This document shows positions 54,652 through 63,897 of a stretch of DNA of 64,000 nt, in pieces. Source of the stretch: Gemmatimonadota bacterium (lineage in GTDB: Bacteria; Gemmatimonadota; Gemmatimonadetes; Gemmatimonadales; GWC2-71-9); contig QHUS01000057.1 in the NCBI GenBank assembly GCA_003222035.1, positions 1 through 64,000 on the forward strand, in the 5' to 3' direction. A program made the position numbers and the translations under genes. The stretch's first letter is position 1. Every line of letters begins with the position of its first letter. The notes beneath the pieces were generated by a model, which was given only the letters and a program-made list of their open reading frames with translations, had not been told where the DNA came from and did no database searches.

Positions 54652-55751
54652 ACGTTGAACCGGAACAGCAGGATGTCTCCGTTCTGCACGACGTAGTCCC
54701 GCCCTTCGCTTCTGACCAAGCCCTGCTCCCGCGCCGTCTTGTACGACCCCACGCGCTCGAAGTCGCGATAGGACACGGTCTCGGCGCGAATAAAGCCGCG
54801 CTGGAAATCGGAGTGGATCTCGCCCGCGGCGTCGAACGCAGTGCCGCCCTGGTGCATGGTCCACGCGCGTACCTCGTTCTCCCCGACCGTGAAGAACGTC
54901 TGCAGGCCAAGCAGCCGGTAGCCCGCATGGATCAGCCGGTCGAGTCCCGGCGCGCTGACGCCGGCGCTGGCGAGGTACTCCGCCCGCTCGTCGCCTGACA
55001 GCTCGCTCAGTTCCGCCTCGAACTTGGCGGAGAAGAGCACGATCTCCGCTTCTTCGTGGTGGGTCTGGACCGCGGTCCGCAGCGCGTCGAGTCGCTTCCC
55101 GCCGCCCGCGGCGAGGTCGTCTTCGTTGACGTTGGCGGCGTAGAGGATCGGTTTGGCGGTGAGCAGCCCGAGCTGGCGCAGGAATCGCACGGCGTCCTCG
55201 CTCTCGCCGGCCTCGCGCGCGCCGCGGCCCGCGTCGAGCTCGGCGATCACGCGCTCCAGGACCCCGACCTCGGTCTGAGCGTCCTTGTCGCCGGAGCGGG
55301 CGGTCTTGCGGGTCTTCTCGAGCCGCCGCTCCACGACCGCGAGGTCGGCCAGGGCGAGCTCGCTCGTGATGACGTCGTGGTCGCGCACCGGGTCTACGGG
55401 CCCCATCACGTGCACCACGTCCGGGTCGTCGAAGCAGCGGATCACGTGGACGACCGCGTCGACTTCACGGATGTGCGACAGGAACTGGTTGCCGAGTCCC
55501 TCGCCCTGGGACGCGCCCTTGACCAGGCCGGCGATGTCCACGAACTCGACCACCGCCGGGACCTTCTTCTTGGGCTTGACGAGCTGGTTCAACCGCTCGA
55601 GGCGCGGGTCGGGGACCTCGACCACGCCGACGTTGGGCTCGACGGTGCAGAAGGGGTAGTTCTCCGCCGCGGCGGCCTTGGACGAGGTGAGAGCGTTGAA
55701 CAGCGTGGATTTTCCCACGTTGGGTAAGCCAACTATCCCGAGGCGGAGCAT
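54648..55751 (-). CDS. ychF: redox-regulated ATPase YchF (OLA1 family)
   Basis: Obg-related P-loop protein of 367 residues that prefers ATP and binds ribosomes. It shows [34 protein letters not shown], the switch region [31 protein letters not shown], a coiled coil and the C-terminal TGS domain ([27 protein letters not shown]). Start ATG 55751. The sequence before it is pure stutter repeat, so no ribosome site is present. Translation may depend on coupling with pth upstream. Confidence 0.95.
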   Translation of the reverse strand: [367 protein letters not shown]

Positions 55752-55755
55752 GTCA

Positions 55756-55832
55756 GAACGCGGAACGCGGAAGTGGGAACGCGGAACATGCACGTCTGTT
55801 CCGCGTTCCGCGTTCCGACTTCCGCGTTCTCA
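55756..55832. repeat. eleven-word 7-bp stutter array with long hairpin between pth and ychF
   Basis: 77 bp in exact 7-bp phase. The left half has GAACGCG words with one GAAGTGG; the right half has GTTCCGC words with GTTCCGA and CTTCCGC. The halves are inverted copies, about 32 bp each with few mismatches, around a 10-base loop. The last three bases are the pth stop. Only four bases separate the array from the ychF ATG. Confidence 0.92.
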
Positions 55833-56363
55833 CGAGCGGAGCCACTTCTCGACCTCGTCCATCATCTGAGGCATCACCGCGGCCACCTTCTCGCGCTGCT
55901 CGGGATCGAACGGGGCGAGCACGTATTCCGACCAGTCGGTCACGCCTTCGGGGAGCGGTCCCACGCCAATGCGGAGGCGCGGGTACTGCTGGGATTGAAG
56001 GGAGGCCTCGATGCTTTTGAGGCCGTTGTGCCCTCCCGCGGAGCCCTCGCTGCGCACGCGAAAGGTGCCGGTGGGGATGCGGAACTCGTCCACGAGGATG
56101 AGAAGGTCCGTCGCGGGGTTGAAGGCCGGGTCGGCACGGAGCGACGCGAGGGCGGCGCCGCTTTCGTTCATGTACGTGGTAGGCTTGAGCACGCGTACGG
56201 GCACGTCCGCCACGTCGCCCTCGCTGACACGGGCGCGCTCCCCCCGGCGGAACGGTGGCAGGCCCCACCGCTCGACGAGGGCGTCGGCCAGCCAGAAGCC
56301 GGCATTGTGGCGCGTCGCCGCGTACTCGGGCCCCGGGTTGCCGAGGCCGACGACGGCGCGCAA
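55830..56363 (-). CDS. pth: peptidyl-tRNA hydrolase
   Basis: Cytoplasmic esterase of 177 residues that frees tRNA from dropped peptidyl-tRNA. Typical motifs are VVGLGNPGPEYAATRHNAGFWLAD (with the catalytic His), TYMNESGAAL, LILVDEFRIPTGTFRVRSEGSAGGHNGLKSIEASL and GVTDWSEYVLAPF. In the usual VxDDxxxPxG motif the second Asp is Glu (VDEFRIPTG). It starts at TTG 56363, three bases after the rplY stop. The coupling rplY-pth-ychF is a widespread order. Confidence 0.93.
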   Translation of the reverse strand: MRAVVGLGNPGPEYAATRHNAGFWLADALVERWGLPPFRRGERARVSEGDVADVPVRVLKPTTYMNESGAALASLRADPAFNPATDLLILVDEFRIPTGTFRVRSEGSAGGHNGLKSIEASLQSQQYPRLRIGVGPLPEGVTDWSEYVLAPFDPEQREKVAAVMPQMMDEVEKWLRS

Positions 56364-56366
56364 GCG

Positions 56367-57155
56367 TTAGCTCTCTTTGCCGCCCTTGGGCTTCTCGGCC
56401 TTGTCCGTCTTCTCGCCCTTCGCCGGTGCGGCGGTGCCCGCTGCGCCTCCGGCTTTGGCCTCGGGCTTGGCCGGGCCACCGGCCCCGCCCTCGGCGGCCG
56501 CTTCGCCTTCTTCCTCCTCGCCCTCGCGCACCTTGCGGATGAGCTCGGGCTCGGCGACCTCGGTCGCGGCTTCGGGGCTCGGCGCCGCGACTTCTTCGGC
56601 GCGCGGCGGCACCACGGTCGCGATCGTGAGGTCCGCTTCGGTGAGTAGCTTGGCGTTCGCGATGGTCAGGTCCCGCACGTGCAACGAGTCGCCGATCTTG
56701 AGCGCGGTCACGTCGAGCTCGACGCGCTCCGGGATGTTCTCCGGCAGGACCTCGATTTCCACCTCGCGCGTGACCTGATCGAGCACGCCGCCGGCGTTGC
56801 GCACGCCGTCGGGGCTGCCGACGAGATGCACGGGCACCTTGAGCTTCACCTTCTCGGAGGCGTGGATCTCGTAGAAGTCCACGTGGATGATGTCGGGCCG
56901 GATCGGATGGCGCTGGATCTCCCGAATCAGCGTCTTCACCGTCTTGCCGTCTACGGCGAGATCGATGATGGTGCTCGCGGGCTCGATCCCATGGAGCGCC
57001 TTTTCGAGGGCCTGGGACTCGAGCTCGAGCGACTGCGTCTCGCGCCCGTGGCCGTAGATCACCGCGGGCACCTTGCCGCGGAAGCGGGCCTGGCGCGCCG
57101 CGCCTTTTCCGGTTGCTTGCCGCGCGCTCGCCGCGAGGCTCACGTTTTTCGCCAT
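56367..57155 (-). CDS. rplY: ribosomal protein L25 (general stress protein Ctc type)
   Basis: 5S rRNA-binding protein of 262 residues. The N-terminal L25 domain (GKGAARQARFRGKVPAVIYGHG, IREIQRHPIRPDIIHVDFYEI) is followed by the TL5/CTC beta domain (VPVHLVGSPDGVRNAGGVLDQ). The last about 70 residues are a low-complexity tail of Glu, Ala, Gly and Lys, longer than in most relatives. It lies 17 bp after prs. Confidence 0.94.
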   Translation of the reverse strand: MAKNVSLAASARQATGKGAARQARFRGKVPAVIYGHGRETQSLELESQALEKALHGIEPASTIIDLAVDGKTVKTLIREIQRHPIRPDIIHVDFYEIHASEKVKLKVPVHLVGSPDGVRNAGGVLDQVTREVEIEVLPENIPERVELDVTALKIGDSLHVRDLTIANAKLLTEADLTIATVVPPRAEEVAAPSPEAATEVAEPELIRKVREGEEEEGEAAAEGGAGGPAKPEAKAGGAAGTAAPAKGEKTDKAEKPKGGKES

Positions 57156-57172
57156 GTCTCCCTCAGCTCAGT

Positions 57173-58126
57173 TCAATCGAACAACGCGCTGACCGACTGG
57201 TTCGAGTGCTCGTAACCGATCGCCTTGGCCATGAGCCCGGCGATGGACAGCACTTTCAGCTTGTCGAACGTCCGCTCCTCGGCGATGTGGATCGTGTTGG
57301 TCACCGCGACCTCGTTGATCGCCGAGGCGCGGAGCCGCTCGACCGCCGGCCCCGACAGCAGCGCGTGCGACGCGAACGCATAGATGTTGCGCGCGCCGAG
57401 CCGCTTGAGCGCCGTCGCCGCCTCGGTGACCGTCCCCGCCGTATCGATCATGTCGTCCGGGATGAGGCAGTCTTTGTCTTCGACTTCCCCGACGACGTTC
57501 ACGACTTCGGCCACATTCGCCGACGGGCGCCGCTTGTCGATGATCGCGAGCGACGCGTTCAGTCGCTTGGCGAAACCGCGCGCCATCTTCGCCGAACCGA
57601 CGTCGGGCGCCACGAGCACCGGGTCGTGCAGCTGCTTCTGCCGGAAGTGGCTCACGAACACCGGCGCCGCGTACAAGTGATCCACCGGGATGTCGAAGAA
57701 CCCCTGCACCTGGTGGGAATGGAAGTCCATTCCCAGCACCCGGTCCGCGCCCGCGGCGGTGATCAGGTTCGCCATGAGCTTGGCGCTGATCGCGACCCGC
57801 GGCTGATCCTTACGGTCTTGGCGCGCGTACCCGAAATAAGGCAGCACCGCCGTAATCCGCGCCGCGCTGGCCCGGCGCGCGGCATCGATCAGAAACAGCA
57901 GCTCGAGGTAGTTCTCGGCCGGCGGGTTCGTGGACTGAATGATGAACACATCCCGGCCCCGCACGTTCTCGTCGATCTTGACGAAGATCTCACCGTCGGC
58001 GAAACGGCGGATCGTCACGGCACACAGCGGCTGTCCCAGGTTCTGAGCCATCTCCTCGGCGAGCGGCCGGTTGGCCGTCCCGGCGAGGAGCAACAGCTGG
58101 CTCCGCGAGAGCGAGAGGTCCGCCAT
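57173..58126 (-). CDS. prs: ribose-phosphate pyrophosphokinase
   Basis: Makes phosphoribosyl pyrophosphate from ribose-5-phosphate and ATP; 317 residues. Class I marks are RRFADGEIFVKIDENVRGRDVFIIQST, YFGYARQDRK, GMDFHSHQVQGFFDIPVDHL, IDKRRPSANVAEVVNVVGEVE and the PRPP loop DDMIDTAGT. Start ATG 58126 gives the normal length; the longer ORF overlaps the DUF4340 gene. The order prs-rplY-pth-ychF is conserved in many bacteria. Confidence 0.96.
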   Translation of the reverse strand: MADLSLSRSQLLLLAGTANRPLAEEMAQNLGQPLCAVTIRRFADGEIFVKIDENVRGRDVFIIQSTNPPAENYLELLFLIDAARRASAARITAVLPYFGYARQDRKDQPRVAISAKLMANLITAAGADRVLGMDFHSHQVQGFFDIPVDHLYAAPVFVSHFRQKQLHDPVLVAPDVGSAKMARGFAKRLNASLAIIDKRRPSANVAEVVNVVGEVEDKDCLIPDDMIDTAGTVTEAATALKRLGARNIYAFASHALLSGPAVERLRASAINEVAVTNTIHIAEERTFDKLKVLSIAGLMAKAIGYEHSNQSVSALFD

Positions 58127-58170
58127 GTGAGCCTTGCAAAATAGACGGCAAACTGCACGAAGCCAAGGGG

Positions 58171-59091
58171 TTACTTCTTGGGCGGGAGTAGCGAGCGACT
58201 CGCGGGCGTGACACCATCCACGTCCCAAAAGTTCATGCGGTACACGGTCGCGCCGTCACCGCCCACACCGCCGACGTGGTGCACCAGGAAGACCGAGGGC
58301 GTCGAGTCGAACGCGAGCGTGAGGACCACGCCGTGGGCGCCGCGCACGGCGAGCCGTCGGACGGCTCGCGCCTTGGCCGAGTCGAGGGCGGCGGGCGTGG
58401 CAAACCCCGCTGCGGTGATGACCTTCACACGGTCGAGATAGCGCGCTACCGCGGCCGAGTCGGTACGAGTCCCATTCAACGTCCACGCGGAGCGCGCGCG
58501 CGCGAGAGTGTAGCGGTCCTTCCCACGCACCACGTCGAGGGCCGCAATGCTGTCGACCGCGAGCGCAGCGATGCGTCTGTCGCGCCAGCCTTCGACGGCG
58601 CGGTCCGCGACCGACGCGAGCCGGCCGCGCCAGAGGTAGACGTGCGTGTCGCCGGGCCGGCGGAGGTAGGCGCTCTGGTAGTCCGGGCCGCGCTCCCCGA
58701 GGATGAGCTGCAGCTGCGCCTTGCCGGCGTGGCGGATCCGGAGCCAGCGACCACCGGCGCTGTCCACGCCGAGACGCGCGAACGACGCCGCCGCCTGCGC
58801 CACGAGCTCGGGCCGCGTCGTATCCGTGAAGGCCTGGAACAGCTCTCCGATCGCGTCGGCGGCCGCGCGCTGGCCGTTGACGCTCCAGGTGCCGGAGGAC
58901 TGCTTCGCGAGGACGACGCTATCGGTCCCCTTGATGATCGTGACCGTGTCCACGTCTGCTTGGGAGAGTTTCGGAAGCGCGAAGGATCCGGTCACGGTGT
59001 CCGAGCCGCGCGACAGCAGCTCGCTGCCGCCCCACAGGAGCAACAGGACGGCGAGCGCGACGGCGATCAGTCTGAGTTGGTGACTGTTCAT
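58171..59091 (-). CDS. DUF4340 domain protein
   Basis: Protein of 306 residues with one N-terminal transmembrane helix (LIAVALAVLLLLWGGSELLS) and a periplasmic part. The DUF4340 pattern is seen in VDTVTIIKGTDSVVLAKQSSGTWSVNGQRAAADAIGELFQAF. DUF4340 proteins usually follow GldG-like transporter genes, as here (10 bp). It probably is an accessory part of the ABC system encoded at 59102-62301; function unknown. Confidence 0.85.
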   Translation of the reverse strand: MNSHQLRLIAVALAVLLLLWGGSELLSRGSDTVTGSFALPKLSQADVDTVTIIKGTDSVVLAKQSSGTWSVNGQRAAADAIGELFQAFTDTTRPELVAQAAASFARLGVDSAGGRWLRIRHAGKAQLQLILGERGPDYQSAYLRRPGDTHVYLWRGRLASVADRAVEGWRDRRIAALAVDSIAALDVVRGKDRYTLARARSAWTLNGTRTDSAAVARYLDRVKVITAAGFATPAALDSAKARAVRRLAVRGAHGVVLTLAFDSTPSVFLVHHVGGVGGDGATVYRMNFWDVDGVTPASRSLLPPKK

Positions 59092-59101
59092 CGTTGACGA
59101 G

Positions 59102-61351
59102 TCACGCCACCGCCGGTTGCCCCAGGGGACGATACGTCCGTCGCGTCGTCTGGCGACGGCGCCACAGCCGCAGGATGCCGGCCACGACCAGCAGCGCCGG
59201 CACGCCGATGAAGTTGCCGTACCGTGCCGCGCTGCGCAGCGTGGCGCTCGTGAACACGAGCGGCGGCGGGGCGCGGTTCTTCGAGCGGATGCCGATCAAC
59301 GCCTCGTCCTGGGCGAGCCAATCGATCGCGTTGGCCACGAAGACAAGATTCTCCGGCGCGTTGCGCGCGTAGCGGTCGCTCGCGAAGTCGCTGGAGCCGA
59401 CGACGACGACGCGGCCCCGGGCGCGCCCCTTGGCCGTGTCGCCACCGGCGGCGAGCGGGTTGGCGAGCGCCGCCACGAGCCGCGAGCGCAGGCTGTCACG
59501 GGCGAACTCCCGTGCCGGGTCGATCATCACCATGGTCTCCTGGGCGCCGGCCGCCCGGCTCGTGACCAGGAGCGGGGTCACGGTACCCCGCGGCGCGTGC
59601 GTCGTATCGAGCTGGCTCGCCCAGGGCAGCAGCGTCGCGTCGAGGTCCGCGTTCACCGGGGACGCCTTGGTGCTGATCGCCCGCAGCCACAGCGGGTAGG
59701 GGACGAGCACCTGGCCGAACTGCGCGGGGATACCGACCTGAACGTTGGACGCCAGGTCGTACACCATGTTGGAGCGGATCGACAGGCCGTACGGCGCGAG
59801 CAGCTCGTTCCACCCGACGAGGCGCGACGTCGCGAACGGTTGTCCCTGCGCCGAGAGCTGCATCCCGCCGGCCATCACGAGCAGGCTGCCCCCCCGGTCG
59901 AGGAAGCCCCGGAGGCGCGCCAGCTGGGGACGCGTCAGCGAATCGGGAGCACCGGCGACGGCGATCACGCGGACCGAGTCCGCGATCGCGGTGTCGGTGA
60001 GCGTGAACGACCGCACGGCGTACGTGCGCTCGAGCTGTTCGCGCAGCCCACTGAAGCTCCGCTGGCCGCGCATCGAAACCGGATCGCTGATCTCACCCAA
60101 GGCGATCGCGGGCTTGTCCGCGTGGGTCAACGAGCGAATGTCGGACGTGAGGCGGTATTCGAGGTCGTTGCTCTGCTGCACGAAGGGAACCGTCTTGACG
60201 CCGTCGGCATAACGAATCGCGATCCCGAGGTAGCCCTCTTTCACCTGCAGCTCCGACCGCCCCAGCACGTTGAACTGCACGGCCGGTATGCCGAGTGAGC
60301 GAGCCTCCCTGAGCCCCGCGGTGTCGGCCTGCGGATCGACGAAGACCAGCTTGACCTTGCCGCGGCCCGCGGCGCGATAGTCCCGCAACAGATCGTCCAC
60401 GTCGCGCTTCAGGAACGCGACTTCGGGCGGCAGCGCGGCGGTCGTGAACAGCTTGATCGTCACGAGGTCCGGAAGCGTGGCCATCAGCTGCCTGGTCGCG
60501 CGGGAGAGCGTGAACGCTCTCCCGGGTGTCAGGTCGATCCGGCCGCCGATCTGGCGCCCGAACAGGTTCACGACCACCGTGCCGGCGGCGAGCAGCGCGG
60601 TTCCGAACCGCAGGCGCTTGAGCGCCTCACCCTGCGGGGTGAGCTTGCGTGAGAGCAGCGCGAAATACGCGAAGACCAGGAACAGCGCCGCGAGCGTGAG
60701 GAAGTAGATCGCGTCGCGCAGATCGATCACGCCCCGGTTGATGCCAGAGAAGTGGGACAGCACGCCGAGCGAAGCGGCGATCGCCCCGAGCTGCGCCGGC
60801 AGGCCCACGATGAGCGGGTCGAGGCCGACCAGGATCAGCAGGAACATCACCGCGACCGCGAGAATGAACGCCGTGATCTGATTGCGCGTCACGCTCGACG
60901 CCCACACGCCCACGCCGGCGAGGCCGAGGATCAGCAACGCCGCGCCGATGTACTGGGCCACGACGATGCCCAGCGGCGGGGCGGTCCCGAGAGTGAGCGA
61001 GAGCGGAATGGCCAGCGTGAGCGCCAGGGCGAGCCACAGGAACAGCACCAGGCCGACGTACTTCCCGAGCAGCAGCTCCAGCTCGCTGATCGGCTGCGCC
61101 AGCACGACCTCGAGGGTGCCCGCGCGCGCGTCCTCGGCGAGGGCGCGCATCGTCACCGCCGGCACCAGGAACAGCAGCAGCCAGGGCAGGAAGTCGAGCA
61201 TCGGTCGCAGCGACGCGACGTTATAGAGCTCGAGCTGCCGAAACGTGAGGAAGCCGTTCACGGCCGTGAACACGACGAGCAGGATGTAGGCCGTCGGCTG
61301 GTCGACCAGCGCCTTCAGCTCGCGCCGCGCGATCGTCCGGATGGGGCTCAT
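59102..61351 (-). CDS. GldF-GldG fusion: ABC-2 permease with GldG-type auxiliary domain
   Basis: Membrane protein of 749 residues. The first about 240 residues are an ABC-2 permease with six helices (FLPWLLLFLVPAVTMRALAEDARAGTLEVVLAQPIS). The rest is a GldG-type protein: helix, large periplasmic domain (IDLTPGRAFTLSRATRQLMATLPDLVTIKLF) and a C-terminal helix. In Bacteroidota gldF and gldG are separate genes required for gliding; outside that phylum similar systems are of unknown substrate. ATGA overlap with the ATPase gene marks a complete transporter operon. Confidence 0.88.
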   Translation of the reverse strand: MSPIRTIARRELKALVDQPTAYILLVVFTAVNGFLTFRQLELYNVASLRPMLDFLPWLLLFLVPAVTMRALAEDARAGTLEVVLAQPISELELLLGKYVGLVLFLWLALALTLAIPLSLTLGTAPPLGIVVAQYIGAALLILGLAGVGVWASSVTRNQITAFILAVAVMFLLILVGLDPLIVGLPAQLGAIAASLGVLSHFSGINRGVIDLRDAIYFLTLAALFLVFAYFALLSRKLTPQGEALKRLRFGTALLAAGTVVVNLFGRQIGGRIDLTPGRAFTLSRATRQLMATLPDLVTIKLFTTAALPPEVAFLKRDVDDLLRDYRAAGRGKVKLVFVDPQADTAGLREARSLGIPAVQFNVLGRSELQVKEGYLGIAIRYADGVKTVPFVQQSNDLEYRLTSDIRSLTHADKPAIALGEISDPVSMRGQRSFSGLREQLERTYAVRSFTLTDTAIADSVRVIAVAGAPDSLTRPQLARLRGFLDRGGSLLVMAGGMQLSAQGQPFATSRLVGWNELLAPYGLSIRSNMVYDLASNVQVGIPAQFGQVLVPYPLWLRAISTKASPVNADLDATLLPWASQLDTTHAPRGTVTPLLVTSRAAGAQETMVMIDPAREFARDSLRSRLVAALANPLAAGGDTAKGRARGRVVVVGSSDFASDRYARNAPENLVFVANAIDWLAQDEALIGIRSKNRAPPPLVFTSATLRSAARYGNFIGVPALLVVAGILRLWRRRQTTRRTYRPLGQPAVA

Positions 61352-62301
61352 GGTTCAGCCCGACTCTCGGTTTCACTCGTGAGCTGATGGAACAGATCTT
61401 CGAGGCTGCCGGCTCGCTGGTGCAGCTCGTACAGGGTCCAGCCCCGGGCCTTGGCGAGCGCGTAGACCTCCGGGCGCAGGTCCTTCGCCCGCTCCGCCGT
61501 GACCGTTGCCGCAACCCGGCCGTTGGGCGCGGTGGCCGCCGGCGTAACCCGGAGAACGCCGGGCAGCCGCTCCAGCTCCGTAGCCACGTTGGTCCCGGCG
61601 ACCTCGACCGCGATCTCGACCGCGCCCGCCGCCTGCGCGATGAGGTGGTCCACGGGCCCGTCGGCGACGATCTTGCCGCGCCTGATGATCAGCAGCCGCG
61701 AGCAGGTGTGCTGCACTTCCGGGAGGACGTGGGTCGACAGGATGACGGTCCGGTCTTTCCCCAGGGTCCCGATCAGGCGGCGAATCTCGACGCGCTGATT
61801 GGGATCGAGCCCCTCGGTCGGCTCGTCGAGCACGAGAAGATCGGGCCGATGGAGGATGGCCTGCGCGAGACCCACGCGTTGGCGGAAACCCTTCGACAAC
61901 TCGTCGATCGGCCGGTAGAACACGGTCTCGATTGCCGTGGCCGCGACGGCTTCGTCGATGGCCTGCCCGCGGGCGGGGCCCGCCACCTGCCGCAGGTCCG
62001 CGATGAAGGCGAGGTACTCGCCGACCAGCAGATCACCGTACAGCGGATTGTTCTCGGGCAGATAGCCGATGCGACGCTTCGCCGCCCGCGGCGCGTCAGC
62101 GAGCGGCACGCCGTCGAAACGGATCGTCCCTGTGTCCGGCTCGTAGTACTGGGTGATCATACGCATGGTCGTGGACTTGCCGGCGCCGTTCGGCCCCAGA
62201 AAACCCACGACTTGACCGCGATCGACCGCGAAGGAGACCTGGTCGACGGCCGTCACGCCGTCGAATCGCTTGGAGACACCCTCGACCGACAGGAAGGACA
62301 T
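61348..62301 (-). CDS. ABC transporter ATP-binding protein (GldA-like)
   Basis: ATPase of 317 residues that powers the permease in the next gene. Walker A is GFLGPNGAGKSTTMR, the Q-loop region ITQYYEPDTG, the signature LSKGFRQRVGLAQAI (variant of LSGGQ) and Walker B LLVLDEPTEGLDP. A C-terminal regulatory domain of about 90 residues follows. Start chosen at ATG 62301 (MSFLSVEGVSKRF); GTG 62322 is also possible, and ribosome-site evidence is poor for both. Confidence 0.9.
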   Translation of the reverse strand: MSFLSVEGVSKRFDGVTAVDQVSFAVDRGQVVGFLGPNGAGKSTTMRMITQYYEPDTGTIRFDGVPLADAPRAAKRRIGYLPENNPLYGDLLVGEYLAFIADLRQVAGPARGQAIDEAVAATAIETVFYRPIDELSKGFRQRVGLAQAILHRPDLLVLDEPTEGLDPNQRVEIRRLIGTLGKDRTVILSTHVLPEVQHTCSRLLIIRRGKIVADGPVDHLIAQAAGAVEIAVEVAGTNVATELERLPGVLRVTPAATAPNGRVAATVTAERAKDLRPEVYALAKARGWTLYELHQRAGSLEDLFHQLTSETESRAEP

Positions 62302-62357
62302 ACCGGCAGTGATGCTAATCACCCTCGCTGGGGTTGTTCAAGTCCCGGAGGCGTTTC

Positions 62358-63518
62358 TTAGAGCGACTTGAGGAACGCGACCACGGCTGCCCGATCGGCC
62401 TCGGACAACGTCTTGAAGCGGTCGCGTGCGCCGGCGGCTTCGCCCCCGTGCAGCTCGATCGCCTGCTCGAGCGAGGTCGCCCGGCCGTCGTGCAGGAAGT
62501 GCTCCGCACCACGCAGGTCGAGAAGCGGCTCGGTACGGAAGTCGGCCGGGGTGGCGAGGCCGACGCAGATGTCCGCCAGGTCGGGTCCCATGTCGTGCAG
62601 CAGCAGGTCGGTATAGGCGGCAAACTCCCGGTTCTTCAGGGCGGCGACGGGGCTGTCGCCGGTGCGCAGCAGCGGGCGATGACACGTGGCGCACCCGATC
62701 TGCGAGAACAGGTCGCGGCCGTGGCGCCCGTCCTTACCGGCCTTCAGCGGAGTGGGAGGCGCGAGGAAGCGCACGAAGTCGTCGGTGAGGTCGAGGGCCT
62801 CCTGCGACAGCTCGGGATCGGTCGCCGGGTCGACGCCGGCGGGAATCGGCTTTCCGCCGACGGTCTCCTCGGTCGGCTGCTCGGGGTTCGTCACACTCAT
62901 CTCAGCACCGAACGCGCCCGCGTTGAACTCCCGCAGCGTGGGGACGAACCCCTTGCGCCCGAACCGTCCGATACGGCCGTCCACGAAGCGGTTGGGCCGC
63001 CCTTTCACGCCATCATGGTTCTTGTCGCTCGGGTCGGCGTAGGAAAGGATGACCGTGTCGGGGACGAGGTCGAGCAGGCCGCGTCCAAAGATCACCGGCG
63101 ACGTGCGCATGGCGCGCGCCGTGGCCGACGGCGGGAACGGCTCCTGATCGATGCCGAGCGCCTGCTTGAGTGCCGGAGTGGTGTGCAGCTGAATGACCGG
63201 TCCACCTTCCTGAGCGAGCGGGTCGCAGACAGCGGGCGGAGGGTTGGGCGGGCTGGCGTGGAATGCCGTGGCGTGGACCTCGACTTCGTCGCCGCGGCCC
63301 CCGGCGGGATCTTCGTGGCACTCCCCGCACGCGTCCTGATTGAACAGGGGCCCGAGCCCGGTTTCGGGCGTGAACACGCTGTCGAACACGACCTTGCCGC
63401 GCGCGAAGCGATCGCGCTGCTCTTTGGTGAGCTTGGGAACGGGGTCGCCCGGCTTCAGGGGCTTCTCGCAGCCCGCGGCGAAGAAGAGGAGGGCGATCGC
63501 AACCCGGTGCCGGGTCAC
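62358..63518 (-). CDS. dihaem oxidoreductase (DHOR) family lipoprotein
   Basis: Exported c-type cytochrome of about 386 residues. The signal VAIALLFFAAGC ends in a lipobox cysteine. Two haem-binding sites are visible, CGECH in FNQDACGECHEDP and CATCH in QIGCATCHRPLL. Further DHOR marks are GRGLLDLVPD, GRPNRFVDGRIGRFGRKGF and LLLHDMGPDLADICVG. The family is often called thiol oxidoreductase and is linked to metal or peroxide handling; the real reaction is unknown. It starts with GTG overlapping the stop of the small secreted protein gene. Confidence 0.88.
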   Translation of the reverse strand: MTRHRVAIALLFFAAGCEKPLKPGDPVPKLTKEQRDRFARGKVVFDSVFTPETGLGPLFNQDACGECHEDPAGGRGDEVEVHATAFHASPPNPPPAVCDPLAQEGGPVIQLHTTPALKQALGIDQEPFPPSATARAMRTSPVIFGRGLLDLVPDTVILSYADPSDKNHDGVKGRPNRFVDGRIGRFGRKGFVPTLREFNAGAFGAEMSVTNPEQPTEETVGGKPIPAGVDPATDPELSQEALDLTDDFVRFLAPPTPLKAGKDGRHGRDLFSQIGCATCHRPLLRTGDSPVAALKNREFAAYTDLLLHDMGPDLADICVGLATPADFRTEPLLDLRGAEHFLHDGRATSLEQAIELHGGEAAGARDRFKTLSEADRAAVVAFLKSL

Positions 63519-63823
63519 GGAGCCGGCACCTCGATCTTTACGATCCGGTCGGCCACGAGGCCGGTGTCGGTGCGCCGGCATTCCGCTCGAACGACGTCTC
63601 CGGGCTTCAGATTGGCGGGCGCAGCCGCGGGCGGCGCGGTCATCGTCACGAGGCGCAGCGACATGCCGACGCCGGTGATCAGTTCGAGCGTGCCGGTCGT
63701 GGTGTCGAGGGTGTGAACGGTGCCCTGATAGGTGTACGCCGGCGCGGCTTGCGCCGCGGCGGACACCGCGAGCGGTAGCAACAGGGTAGCAACGAGCGCC
63801 GCGGTCCAGGCTGTCATGCGCAT
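63515..63823 (-). CDS. small secreted protein of unknown function
   Basis: A 102-residue exported protein. The signal peptide (AALVATLLLPLAVSAAAQA) is followed by a short beta-rich domain (YTYQGTVHTLDTTTGTLELITGVG, LKPGDVVRAECRRTDTGLVADRI) like small OB-type periplasmic domains. No family is recognised with certainty. GTGA overlap with the DHOR gene suggests that it supports or precedes this cytochrome. ATG 63817 is an alternative start. Confidence 0.65.
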   Translation of the reverse strand: MRMTAWTAALVATLLLPLAVSAAAQAAPAYTYQGTVHTLDTTTGTLELITGVGMSLRLVTMTAPPAAAPANLKPGDVVRAECRRTDTGLVADRIVKIEVPAP

Positions 63824-63897
63824 ACGGCCTCTCCCTCCTTTGCCGGGTCCGGTCCCGGCCGCAAACTGGCGCCGCGGACCGGGAGAGTCAATCGTGC

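Noticed and set aside
55756-55832. CRISPR array
   Set aside because: Units are 7 bp and contiguous with no spacers; no cas genes are in the window.
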